From positions 124,001 to 188,000 of the forward strand of contig CBDBGD010000001.1 in assembly GCA_965205235.1 (NCBI GenBank): 64,000 nucleotides of DNA, written 5' to 3'. Origin of the DNA: CBDBGD01 sp965205235. GTDB lineage: Bacteria; Chloroflexota; Dehalococcoidia; Lucifugimonadales; UBA1127. The notes below the pieces were generated by a model, which worked only from the letters and a program-made list of their open reading frames with translations, did no database searches and was not told the origin of the DNA. Positions 51,388 through 59,247 of the stretch are shown here, one piece after another; the first letter of the stretch is position 1; each line of letters opens with the position of its first letter. Made by a program: the position numbers and the translations under genes.

Positions 51388-51429
51388 GAGACCTCTCCGA
51401 ATGACGCCGTACACGCAAGGAGGAGCGCC

Positions 51430-52182
51430 GTGGCCGGACTGACCGCGCCCGTGAAGCACCTGAGCAACGACCTGGTGGAGCTTGCCAAGAAGGCCAGCAC
51501 CGCGACCATCTCCCACGAGCTTGAGAAGCTGGGCTTCAAGTACGTCTACATGGCCGGCATCCTCCCCATACAGCCCGGCGCCGTGCTGGCGGGACGCGCC
51601 TACACGCTGCGCTACCTCCCCCGCCGAGAGGACCATCCCGGCTACCCCATGCCGCCGGAGCTCTCCCCCAACTATGCAGAGCACGTGGCCATCGAGGGCG
51701 TCGGGCCCGGAGACGTGCTCGTCGTCGACGCCCGAGGTAACCCCAACGCTGGCATCTTCGGCGACCGCCTGGTCGCCCGCATGCAGTACCGCGGCGCTGC
51801 GGGGCTGGTCACAGACGGCGCCCTCCGGGACATCCCCTACCTCCGCAAACAGCCCTTCCCCTGCTTCATCCAGGCCCCCCACGGCTACCCGCACACCCAG
51901 GAGCACTTCGCCATGGACGTGCAGCTTCCCATCGCCTGTGGCAACGTCCTCGTCTACCCCGGCGACCTCCTCGTCGGCGATGACGACGGCGTCGTGGTGT
52001 GCCCACAGGCTCTCGCGGAGGATGTCATCCACAAGGCTGTGGCCATCGAGGTGGAGGAGGAGTTCACCCGCGAGCTCATCGAGGAAGGCGCGAACATCGT
52101 CGACGTACATGGGACGCTCTACGGAGAGACCCTGGAGCGATACCAGCAGTGGCGTCTGGCCAAGGGCCTTCCCCCTGCCTAG
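51430..52182 (+). CDS. RraA-like protein (HMG/CHA aldolase family)
   Basis: 250 residues, slightly longer than RraA (about 160) and than 4-carboxy-4-hydroxy-2-oxoadipate (CHA) aldolases (about 230). Seen: ISHELEKLG, VGPGDVLVVDARGNPNAGIFGDRLVARMQYRGAAGLVTDGALRD (substrate and metal site, Arg-Asp) and VYPGDLLVGDDDGVVVCP. CHA aldolases cleave the product of 4-oxalomesaconate hydratase, an amidohydrolase-2 enzyme like the five in this window, so an aromatic catabolic role is plausible. RNase E regulation is unlikely. GTG start with AAGGAGGAG upstream. Confidence 0.85.
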   Translation: MAGLTAPVKHLSNDLVELAKKASTATISHELEKLGFKYVYMAGILPIQPGAVLAGRAYTLRYLPRREDHPGYPMPPELSPNYAEHVAIEGVGPGDVLVVDARGNPNAGIFGDRLVARMQYRGAAGLVTDGALRDIPYLRKQPFPCFIQAPHGYPHTQEHFAMDVQLPIACGNVLVYPGDLLVGDDDGVVVCPQALAEDVIHKAVAIEVEEEFTRELIEEGANIVDVHGTLYGETLERYQQWRLAKGLPPA

Positions 52183-52207
52183 CCCTTCCTCGCCCTCGCC
52201 GACCCCC

Positions 52208-53182
52208 ATGGACCGGCTGCGAATCGACCTTCTCCTCGACGAATCGGAAAGGTCGCGCCTGCTGGCGGACGACATCCGGCGCGGCCTCACCGCCACGCCC
52301 AAGACGCTACCGCCCAAGTACTTCTACGACGCCGCCGGCTCCGACCTCTTCGAGCGCATCACCGAGCTCCCCGAGTACTACCTGACCCGGGCCGAGGCCG
52401 GCCTTCTGCACTCCACAGCATCGTCCGTTATGTCAATCATGCGGCCCAGGGAGATCGTCGAGCTGGGCGCGGGCTCGGCCACCAAGACCCGGCTCCTGCT
52501 CGACGCCGCACACGCCGCAGGCGCCCTGGCCCGCTACCTCCCGTTCGACGTCAGCCCCGACGCCCTGCGGTCCGCAGGCGCGGCTCTCATCGAGCGATAC
52601 CCGTTCCTCGAAGTCCACGGCATCGTCGGCGACTTCGAGCGCCACCTGCAGCAGATACCGCCGCCCGACGGGCCCCGCCTCGCGCTGCTTCTGGGCAGCA
52701 CCATCGGCAACCTGGAACCGGCGTTCCGCACGACCTTCCTGTCGCAGGTACGGGGGCTGGTGTCGCAGGACGGCGGCTTCCTCCTGGGCGTGGATCTCGT
52801 GAAGGACGTTGACGCCCTCCACGCCGCCTACAACGACAGCCAAGGCGTCACTGCCGACTTCAATCGCAACGTCCTGCGCGTGCTCAACCGGGAGCTAGGC
52901 GCCGACTTCCATCCCGATGCCTTCCAGCACTACGCCTTCTACAACCCCATCGCCTCCCGCATCGAGATGCACCTCGTCCCGCTGGAGCTCCAGCAGGTGC
53001 GGATTGCGGCCCTTTCTCTCTCCCTGGAGATCAGGCCGGACGAGAGCATCTGGACGGAGAGCTCCTACAAGTTCACCGAACAATCCACGGCGGCCATGCT
53101 TGAACAGGCAGGGTTTACGCTGGGCGAGTGGTACACGGACGCTGACCGTCAGGTCGGTCTGGCGCTGGCCGTACCTCGGTAG
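52208..53182 (+). CDS. egtD: L-histidine N-alpha-methyltransferase EgtD (hercynine synthesis)
   Basis: Adds three methyl groups to histidine to form hercynine, the precursor of ergothioneine and selenoneine. 324 residues, usual length. Seen: TLPPKYFYDAAGSDLFERITELPEYYLTRAE, SAM motif VELGAGSATKTRLLL near 82, LGSTIGNLEP, and the C-terminal IWTESSYKFT with EQAGF, which contact histidine in known EgtD. It follows the rraA-like gene by 25 bases without a clear ribosome site. Its stop is 5 bases from the stop of the convergent senB-like gene, tying it physically to the selenium cluster. No egtA, egtC or egtE is in view. Confidence 0.95.
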   Translation: MDRLRIDLLLDESERSRLLADDIRRGLTATPKTLPPKYFYDAAGSDLFERITELPEYYLTRAEAGLLHSTASSVMSIMRPREIVELGAGSATKTRLLLDAAHAAGALARYLPFDVSPDALRSAGAALIERYPFLEVHGIVGDFERHLQQIPPPDGPRLALLLGSTIGNLEPAFRTTFLSQVRGLVSQDGGFLLGVDLVKDVDALHAAYNDSQGVTADFNRNVLRVLNRELGADFHPDAFQHYAFYNPIASRIEMHLVPLELQQVRIAALSLSLEIRPDESIWTESSYKFTEQSTAAMLEQAGFTLGEWYTDADRQVGLALAVPR

Positions 53183-53187
53183 GGGGC

Positions 53188-54153
53188 CTAGGCGTTCGAC
53201 CCCGGAGCAATCTCCCGCAGCAGAGCTTCCCACGCCTCCCGCTCCCGGTCCGGGTGGAAGCACTCCGCGAGCCGGGCGCACCAGTCCCGGAGCCCTTGAA
53301 GGAAGTCCGCCTCCGACTCGATCCTCTGCAGCAGCCGCGCGAGGGCCTTGGTGTCGCCCACAGGGAAGTATCCGGGGTAGTCCTCCCCCAGCAGCCCAAC
53401 CGACCCTGCGATGTGCGACGCCAGCACGGGCGTGCCCTCCACCACCGCCTCCGAGACCACGTTCGCGCCCCCTTCCAGCCTCGACGACAGCACTAGCGCC
53501 CGGCTGCGGGCCATGGTCCTGCGCGTGTCCCACCTGGGCATCTCCCCCAGCCAGCGGAAGCGTGGGTTTCGGGCCTCCTCGGCTCGAGCGCGGGCCTCCA
53601 TCGCCGCCGACATCGCTCCCCCCACTTGCAGCACCCGGAGACGGGAGGACGCCGGGAGGAGCCGGGAGGCCATCGCAGCCCGGAAGGGGTCCTTCACCGG
53701 CCGCAGGTGGGCGACCACGCACACGTCGAACGTGGACGCACGCGGCGACGGCACCCCCGGCGTCGCCCGCACCGACTGCAATATCGTCCGCACCTTGGGA
53801 CGCAGGTGCTCCGGCAGCTCTTCCTCGCCCAGGGGTTGGAGCGTGACCATGCGCGTGGCAAGCTCCAGGGAACGCTGCGCACTCCGGCTGCGGCGAATGT
53901 CCTTGTACAGGTCCGTCCCCGTCAGGCACAGCACCAGCGGCCGGTCCGGGTGCAGCCGGCGGAAGCGGGCAATCGAGGAAGCGCTCCGGCGGGCGTGCAG
54001 CGCAATCAGGACATCGCATTGCGCACGCTTGTACTCCTGCGCGATGACGACACTGTGCCCCAGCTCCCGCAGCAGGCGGGCCCATCGCTGCGCCGTGACC
54101 CGGTTGCCGTAGCGACTTCCCCGCGGCGCGGGCGTAACGATGCGAATCCTCAT
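53188..54153 (-). CDS. senB: selenosugar synthase SenB-like glycosyltransferase
   Basis: 321 residues, GT4-like fold. The N-terminus IRIVTPAPRGSRYGNRVTAQRWARLLRELGH, then LIALHARRSASSIARF, PLVLCLTGTDLYKDI and the C-terminal SSRLEGGANVVSEAVVEGTPVLAS are the conserved blocks, as I remember them, of the glycosyltransferase family later named SenB. SenB transfers selenium from selenophosphate to a UDP-sugar, giving a selenosugar. It is the last gene of the operon selD/senC-senA-senB and converges on egtD. Assignment rests on these motifs plus the operon partners. Confidence 0.9.
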   Translation of the reverse strand: MRIRIVTPAPRGSRYGNRVTAQRWARLLRELGHSVVIAQEYKRAQCDVLIALHARRSASSIARFRRLHPDRPLVLCLTGTDLYKDIRRSRSAQRSLELATRMVTLQPLGEEELPEHLRPKVRTILQSVRATPGVPSPRASTFDVCVVAHLRPVKDPFRAAMASRLLPASSRLRVLQVGGAMSAAMEARARAEEARNPRFRWLGEMPRWDTRRTMARSRALVLSSRLEGGANVVSEAVVEGTPVLASHIAGSVGLLGEDYPGYFPVGDTKALARLLQRIESEADFLQGLRDWCARLAECFHPDREREAWEALLREIAPGSNA

Positions 54154-54204
54154 AGCGGTAGACCCTGCCGGGGAGCCACGGACGGGAGGGAGAGAAATCG
54201 GAGA

Positions 54205-55530
54205 TTAGAGCGCACAGGTGCGGAACCCTGCAAACACGTCTCGACGGTCGGGAGTGAAGAAGTTGCGCCACGTGTTGCGAATGAGCCGCGAGCGCGTGGC
54301 CCAGCATCCTCCCCGCAGCACCCGGCGGTCGCCGAACCACGGCGCCGAGTATTCCCTGTACGGGTCCATCACGAAGCCCGGGAAGGGCCAGAAGCGGTCG
54401 TCCATCCACTCCCACGCGTTGCCCACCATCTGCCGGCACCCAAAGGCGCTGTCACCTTCCGGCAAGGCCGTGACGTCGATGACCCCGCCGGCGGCGCCGT
54501 CCAGGTTCGCGTGGCGTTGCTCCGGTGATGCGTCGCCCCACGGGAAGAGGCGTTTCCGACCGGAGACTCCGCCGGAGGCAGGCTCGGCGCTGGCGGCCAT
54601 CTCCCACTCGGCCTCGGTGGGCAGGCGTCGGCCAGCCCAGGTGCAGTAGGCCTCGGCCTCGTACCAGTTCACGTGGATGATCGGATGGTTGAGCGGAAGA
54701 GGTGTCGTTTGATCGTAGCGACGCCAGTGCCACTCGCCGTTCCCCTCGCGCTGCCAGTACACCGGATGCGCCGCCTGCGCCTGTCGACGCCACGCCCAGC
54801 CCGCGGGCGACCACAGCTCCTCGCGCTCGTAGCCACCGTCATCGACAAATGCCTGGAACTGCGCGTTCGTCGTCGCGGTGGCGGCGATGCGGAAGGGCGC
54901 CACCGCGACCGGATGCGCCCACTTCTCGTTGTCGAACACGAAAGGAGCGTCCGGGGCGGCGCCCAGCAGGAACGTCCCACCGGGCACCTCCACGTCCCGC
55001 CCCACCAGCGATGGCTCCGTGGTAAGCCGACCAGTATCCTCCCGCTGGCCCGAGAGCGTGGGCTCCGGGTATCCCAGTGTCTGCCGCGTGTATGCCACGG
55101 CCTCGCCGTGCATGTCCTCGTGCAGCGTCACCAGGCGGTAGAAGTACGCCTCGCGCTCGCTGGGCTGCCGCGACGACACACGCTCGATGCAGGCCGCCAG
55201 AACGCCGTCCATGTACTCCTGCGTCTCCCGGCGGGACGGCAGCGCCAGGTCCCAGCGCCAGTCGTGGAACACCTCGAACGAGTCGTACAGGGCGTCGGAG
55301 TCGGCCCGCAGGGAGTCTCGGCTGTCCAGGTTACGCAGGACCCACTTCTCCTGGAACCATGAGACGTGGCCGATTTCCCATACGGGAGGATTGACGATGA
55401 GAAGGTTGGGGCCCAGCATCTGCCGGTCGTCCAGGTCGGAGACTAACTCCTGGAGCCGGCGCCGGGAGTCGGTCAGGCCCTCCGCAAGCTCGGTCGCCAG
55501 GTCGACCGTCGCCTTTCCCCTTCCCTGCAT
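54205..55530 (-). CDS. senA: selenoneine synthase SenA (EgtB-like iron enzyme)
   Basis: 441 residues. N-terminal DinB-like four-helix domain with the non-haem iron site His55 (WEIGHVSWFQE) and His137/His141 in LHEDMHGE; C-terminal FGE-sulfatase/C-type-lectin-like domain from about 180 (DVEVPGGTFLLGA) to WEWMDD and FRTCAL. This is the EgtB architecture. In the sen pathway SenA joins hercynine to a selenosugar oxidatively, forming selenoneine. The choice of SenA over EgtB is made from context: it lies between a selenophosphate synthetase and the SenB-like gene, with no EgtA/EgtC. A role in ergothioneine synthesis remains an alternative. Confidence 0.87.
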   Translation of the reverse strand: MQGRGKATVDLATELAEGLTDSRRRLQELVSDLDDRQMLGPNLLIVNPPVWEIGHVSWFQEKWVLRNLDSRDSLRADSDALYDSFEVFHDWRWDLALPSRRETQEYMDGVLAACIERVSSRQPSEREAYFYRLVTLHEDMHGEAVAYTRQTLGYPEPTLSGQREDTGRLTTEPSLVGRDVEVPGGTFLLGAAPDAPFVFDNEKWAHPVAVAPFRIAATATTNAQFQAFVDDGGYEREELWSPAGWAWRRQAQAAHPVYWQREGNGEWHWRRYDQTTPLPLNHPIIHVNWYEAEAYCTWAGRRLPTEAEWEMAASAEPASGGVSGRKRLFPWGDASPEQRHANLDGAAGGVIDVTALPEGDSAFGCRQMVGNAWEWMDDRFWPFPGFVMDPYREYSAPWFGDRRVLRGGCWATRSRLIRNTWRNFFTPDRRDVFAGFRTCAL

Positions 55531-55555
55531 CGCGCCTTTTCGCTCCCCACCCAGG

Positions 55556-56599
55556 CTACGGGATGACGTCGATGGTGGTGTCCCCGGCGCGGGTCATCTC
55601 GCCGATGACGGTGCCCTCGGCGCCTCTGGCTCGAAGCGCATCGAGCAGCGCGTCCACCCGCTCCGGGGGCAGGGCAATGAGGAGTCCGCCCGAGGTCTGG
55701 GCATCGCAGAGCAGGATTTGGGTCTCGGCAGCCACGTCCGGGTGCCATCGGGTCCACTTCTGCGCTGCGCTGAGGTTCCGCTGTGTCCCGCCTGCAACGT
55801 AGCCCTGGTGGAGGAGGTCCAGCACGCCGGGCAGCACAGGAACGGCGCCGGCCCTGATCTGGGCCCCCACGCCGCTGCCCTGCACCATGCCGTTGAGGTG
55901 CCCCAGCAGGCCGAAGCCCGTGACGTCGGTGCAGGCGTGCACGCCCACGGACATCATGGCCTCGCTGGCGTCCCGGTTCAGCGTGGCCATGATGCGAGTC
56001 GCCGCCTCCATGACCTCTGCGGGTGCATTTTCTCCCTTGCCCGCCGTGGTGATGATCCCCGTGCCGATGGGCTTGGTCAGCACGAGTACGTCGCCCGGCT
56101 GGGCCGCGTCGTTGGAGGTCTGCTCGCCCGGCTTGACCACGCCCGTCACCGAGAGGCCGTACTTGGGCTCCTGGTCGTCGATGGAGTGCCCGCCGACGAT
56201 GAGAACGCCCGCCTCGTGGGCCTTTTCGTGCCCGCCCTGCAGGACGCGGCCCAGTATCGCTTTGTCCACGTCGGCCGGCCAGCAGAGGATGTTCATCGCC
56301 AGCAGCGGCCGTCCGCCCATGGCGTAGACGTCGCTCAGCGAGTTGGCCACGGCGATGGCCCCGTACCAGTACGGGTCGTCGACGATGGGGGGGAAGAAGT
56401 CCACCGTCTGGATGAGCGCCATCTCGTCCCCCATCCGGTAGACGGCGGCGTCATCCCTTGTGCCGAACCCCACCAGGAGGTTGGCATCCTCTATCTGTGG
56501 CAGTGCGCTCAGGACCTGACCCAGGTCCTCGGGACTAAGCTTGGAAGCTCAGCCGGCGCAGTTGGCCAGGCTGGTCAGTCGGACCGTCTGCTGGGCCAT
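55556..56599 (-). CDS. selD: selenophosphate synthetase (SelD/SenC) with in-frame UGA selenocysteine
   Basis: Makes selenophosphate from selenide and ATP. Starting at ATG 56599 the reading gives MAQQTVRLTSLANCAG, then TGA (56551-56549), then ASKLSPEDLGQVL and on without a stop to 55556: 347 residues, the usual SelD length. The UGA is codon 17 and the following Lys is residue 20, matching Cys17 and Lys20 of E. coli SelD, so it is read as selenocysteine. Other family marks: DDAAVYRM, TVDFFPPIVDDPYWYGAIAVANSLSDVYAMGG, GGHSIDDQEPKYG. A SECIS-like hairpin follows the UGA. First gene of the sen operon (25 bases before senA), so it probably serves as SenC as well as supplying Sec synthesis. Confidence 0.92.
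56511..56551 (-). promoter_or_regulatory. selenocysteine UGA codon and bacterial SECIS-like hairpin in selD
   Basis: Read on the minus strand: UGA at 56551-56549, 19 bases, then a perfect 7-pair stem AGGACCT / AGGTCCT (56529-56523 with 56517-56511) around the loop GGGTC. Distance and a small G/U-containing loop match what SelB-recognised bacterial SECIS elements need. Confidence 0.8.
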
Positions 56600-56655
56600 G
56601 CGACTCCTCTCGCAGTTGCTCCACGCCCGTCACGCGAGGGGGGCATGGGTCAGCC

Positions 56656-56664
56656 ATTATAGCA
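56656..56664 (-). promoter_or_regulatory. extended -10 promoter of the selD-senA-senB operon
   Basis: Minus strand TGCTATAAT (perfect TATAAT with TGn); -35 not recognisable. About 50 bases of leader to ATG 56599. Confidence 0.65.
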
Positions 56665-56680
56665 CGCCGGTATAGCCTGC

Positions 56681-56710
56681 TTGACCGTGTCGAAGAGGCG
56701 CTGCTACACT
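56681..56710 (+). promoter_or_regulatory. sigma70-like promoter of the UBP zinc-finger gene
   Basis: TTGACC, 18-base spacer, TACACT preceded by TGC. Divergent from the sen operon promoter 20 bases away, so a regulator bound here could affect both. Confidence 0.6.
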
Positions 56711-56768
56711 CGCCTCGTTCCGCGCACGCATTACCCGCCGCGCGCATCGAGAAGGGTGGGAAGCCGCT

Positions 56769-57026
56769 ATGCTGAAGCAAGAGTGTGAGCACCTGTCCGG
56801 CCAGGTGGTGTCCGGCGTCCAGCCCCAGGCGACTGAGTGCCAGGACTGCAGCCTGCCGGGACCGCTGCGAATGTGCATGACCTGCGGCTACGTGGGCTGC
56901 TGCGAGTCCCTCAACTCCCACGACACCCACCACTGGAAAGCGACCGGCCACGCCATCATCCGAAAGCTTCCACTGGCCGACGATTCCTTCACCTACTGCT
57001 ACGAACACCGGGCGTACCTCACCTGA
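56769..57026 (+). CDS. UBP-type zinc-finger protein
   Basis: 85 residues, essentially one zf-UBP domain: Cys6, His8, Cys24, Cys27, Cys36, Cys39, Cys44, His51/His54 and His61 in the order found in ubiquitin-specific proteases and BRAP2 (MCMTCGYVGCCES...HWKATGHAII). In eukaryotes this domain binds the C-terminal Gly-Gly of ubiquitin; in bacteria the ligand is unknown. The ribosome site is weak. nagA begins 26 bases after its stop. Confidence 0.88.
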   Translation: MLKQECEHLSGQVVSGVQPQATECQDCSLPGPLRMCMTCGYVGCCESLNSHDTHHWKATGHAIIRKLPLADDSFTYCYEHRAYLT

Positions 57027-57052
57027 GCTCTCTCTCGCCCTCACAACCTCCC

Positions 57053-58249
57053 GTGCCCCTCCTCCTCCACGGCGGAGACGTCTACACCCCCACTACCGTC
57101 GTCCGCGACGGCGCCGTGCTCGTTCGCGGCGGCCGGATTGCCGCCGTCGGCCCCGCGCGAGACGTCGGTTTCCCGCAGTCCGAGCACGTGAACCGCATCG
57201 ACGTCAGCGGCGGCATCATCGCCCCCGGCCTCGTCGACCTCCAGATCAACGGCGCAGCGGGCGTCCTGTTCACCGACGAGCCCACCGAGGACGCCATCGA
57301 CACCATGTCCGCGGCCCTGCCACAGTTCGGCTGCACCAGCTTCCTCCCCACGCTTCTCTCGTGCTCGGAGGACGTAACCCACCGCGCCCTCAAGTCGGCA
57401 GCGAGCGCCTGCGTACGGCTCCCGAGCGGCGCACAGGCCCTGGGCGTGCACATGGAAGGCCCCTTTCTCGCACCGGCCCGCGCCGGGGCACACGACCGCC
57501 GCTACCTGCGCCTGCCCTCGACGACGGACCTGCGCCGCTGGCTCGACGAGAGCGACGGCGCGCTCCGACTCCTGACCCTCGCACCGGAGCTGCCCGGAGC
57601 GTCGGATGTCATCCGCGAGGCGGTCCGGTGCGGCGTAACCGTAGCCGTTGGGCACACCGCAGCTACCTACGAGGAGGCGTCGCAGGCCACCGGCCTGCGG
57701 GCTTCCGTGGTCACGCACCTGTTCAACGCCACCGGCGGCCTCACCGCTCGTGAGCCAGGCGTAGTTGGGGCCGCCCTGGCCCTCGACACGCTCAGCGCCA
57801 GCCTCATCGCCGACGGCATCCACGTCCACCCCGCAACTGTACGTGCGGTAGTGAAGGCCAAGGGCCCAGAGCGCACCGTGCTGGTCACCGACGCTATGCC
57901 GCCGGTGGGCACGACAACGCACGAGTTCTCGCTGCTCGGCAGGCGCGTCACCGTGCGCGACGGCGCCTGTCGCCTCGACGACGGCACCCTGGCCGGCAGC
58001 GTGCTCACCATGGACCAGGCCCTCCGCAACCTCGTCGAGTGGACGGGACTGCCGCTGCAGGACGCGCTCGGCATGGCGACGCTGCTCCCCGCTCGACTCA
58101 TCGGTGCTGACGCGACCAAAGGCAACCTGGAGGCCGGAAAGGACGCAGATGTCGTGGTTCTCGACCGCGACCTCCGGGTGCTCCTCACCATCGTCGGCGG
58201 GCGGGTGGTGTACCATGCACCGGACTTCCCCGTGGAGCGGCGACCGTGA
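57053..58249 (+). CDS. nagA: N-acetylglucosamine-6-phosphate deacetylase
   Basis: 398 residues. Removes acetate from GlcNAc-6-phosphate. Seen: GLVDLQINGAAG, metal Glu in GVHMEGPFLAPARAGAH, His in AVGHTAATYEEA and VTHLFNAT, catalytic Asp in LVTDAMPPVG, and C-terminal NLEAGKDADVVVLDRD. GTG start at 57053, the first start compatible with the family; the open frame upstream overlaps the zinc-finger gene. It shares GTGA with the next gene. No nagB is in view. Confidence 0.93.
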   Translation: MPLLLHGGDVYTPTTVVRDGAVLVRGGRIAAVGPARDVGFPQSEHVNRIDVSGGIIAPGLVDLQINGAAGVLFTDEPTEDAIDTMSAALPQFGCTSFLPTLLSCSEDVTHRALKSAASACVRLPSGAQALGVHMEGPFLAPARAGAHDRRYLRLPSTTDLRRWLDESDGALRLLTLAPELPGASDVIREAVRCGVTVAVGHTAATYEEASQATGLRASVVTHLFNATGGLTAREPGVVGAALALDTLSASLIADGIHVHPATVRAVVKAKGPERTVLVTDAMPPVGTTTHEFSLLGRRVTVRDGACRLDDGTLAGSVLTMDQALRNLVEWTGLPLQDALGMATLLPARLIGADATKGNLEAGKDADVVVLDRDLRVLLTIVGGRVVYHAPDFPVERRP

Positions 58250-59247
58250 AGCTGGGCGTAAGCTACTTCGGCAACCGCATCCCCCGGCACTACCGCGACC
58301 GCGACCTCCCGGAGATCGTCGCCGCCGGCTGCACCTACGTCGTCCACACCTTCAGCGAGGAGGACCTCCGCTTCTACCGCGGCGCTGTGGGCGAGATGGT
58401 GGCGCAAACCCGCAACGCCGGACTGGAGGCGCACCTCGATCCCTGGGGCGTCGGTGGCGTCTTCGGCGGCGAGGCGTTCAGCGACTTCCTCCTGCACCAT
58501 CGCGACGACTGGCAGGTCCGCGCCGACGGCACCCCCGTGCCGATGGCCTGCCTCCGCTCGCAGCCATTCCAGGCCTTCGTGCGCACCTGGGTCGACGTCG
58601 CAGTGGACCTTGGCGCCGACGTCCTGTTCTGGGACGAACCTCACCTCGCCATACCGACCGAAGACTCACCGCCGCCCGGCAACCTCACCTGCTGGTGCAA
58701 TGTCTGCCTGGACGCCTACCGCGCCAAGTACGGCGAGCCGATGCCGAAGGAGCTCACACCCAACCTCATCGCATTCCGCGACGACAGCGTTGTGCGCTTC
58801 CTGGAGGCCGTCTGCGACTACGCCGGCGAGAAGGGTCTCCGCAACACCGTCTGCCTCCACCCCTTTGTCGACCCCGTCCGCGGCCTGACGGACTGGACGA
58901 AGGTCGCACGCATAGCGACCATCGAGACCATCGGCGTCACGGCCTTCTGGCATCTCTGGGGCCATGACGTCTCCAACTTCGTCGGCCACTGGGCCCGCAC
59001 GCTGACGGCCCTGTGCCGCGAGTGGGGGAAGTCCCCGCAAGTCTGGCTCCAGGGCTTCCTCATCGACGCCGGCCGGGAAGATGAGATTCCAGTGGCGGCT
59101 GAGACGGCCTTCGATGCAGGAGTGCGAGACATCGCGGCGTGGGGCTTCCAGGGCTGCGCCCACATGTCGGCCATCGCCTCTCCTCGGCCCGCGCACGTAT
59201 GGCGAACGGTTGTAGACGCATTCCAGCGTCTGGGAGGCCGAGCGTGA
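58246..59247 (+). CDS. conserved hypothetical protein, TIM-barrel glycosidase-like
   Basis: 333 residues, GTG start overlapping the nagA stop. Begins KLGVSYFGNRIPRHYRDRDLPEIVAAGCTYVVHTFSEEDLRFY, later VDLGADVLFWDEPHLAIP (acidic pair after a strand) and a CWCNVC segment (three Cys) near 145-150. The strand/helix pattern and WDEPH suggest a TIM barrel related to glycoside hydrolases, but I cannot name the family. Coupling with nagA suggests a role on an amino sugar or glycan. Confidence 0.7.
   Translation: MKLGVSYFGNRIPRHYRDRDLPEIVAAGCTYVVHTFSEEDLRFYRGAVGEMVAQTRNAGLEAHLDPWGVGGVFGGEAFSDFLLHHRDDWQVRADGTPVPMACLRSQPFQAFVRTWVDVAVDLGADVLFWDEPHLAIPTEDSPPPGNLTCWCNVCLDAYRAKYGEPMPKELTPNLIAFRDDSVVRFLEAVCDYAGEKGLRNTVCLHPFVDPVRGLTDWTKVARIATIETIGVTAFWHLWGHDVSNFVGHWARTLTALCREWGKSPQVWLQGFLIDAGREDEIPVAAETAFDAGVRDIAAWGFQGCAHMSAIASPRPAHVWRTVVDAFQRLGGRA

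Noticed and set aside
51430..52182. RraA as RNase E inhibitor
   Set aside because: The protein is longer than RraA, keeps the aldolase Arg-Asp and metal site, and sits in a catabolic context; most RraA-like proteins outside gamma-proteobacteria are aldolases.
54205..55530. Calling this gene egtB (ergothioneine)
   Set aside because: Operon partners are a selenophosphate synthetase and a SenB-like transferase, and egtA/C/E are absent; kept as an alternative only.
55556..56473. SelD start at 56473 (first methionine after the UGA)
   Set aside because: It would remove the catalytic Sec and the glycine-rich N-terminus; the UGA reading restores exact family length and spacing.
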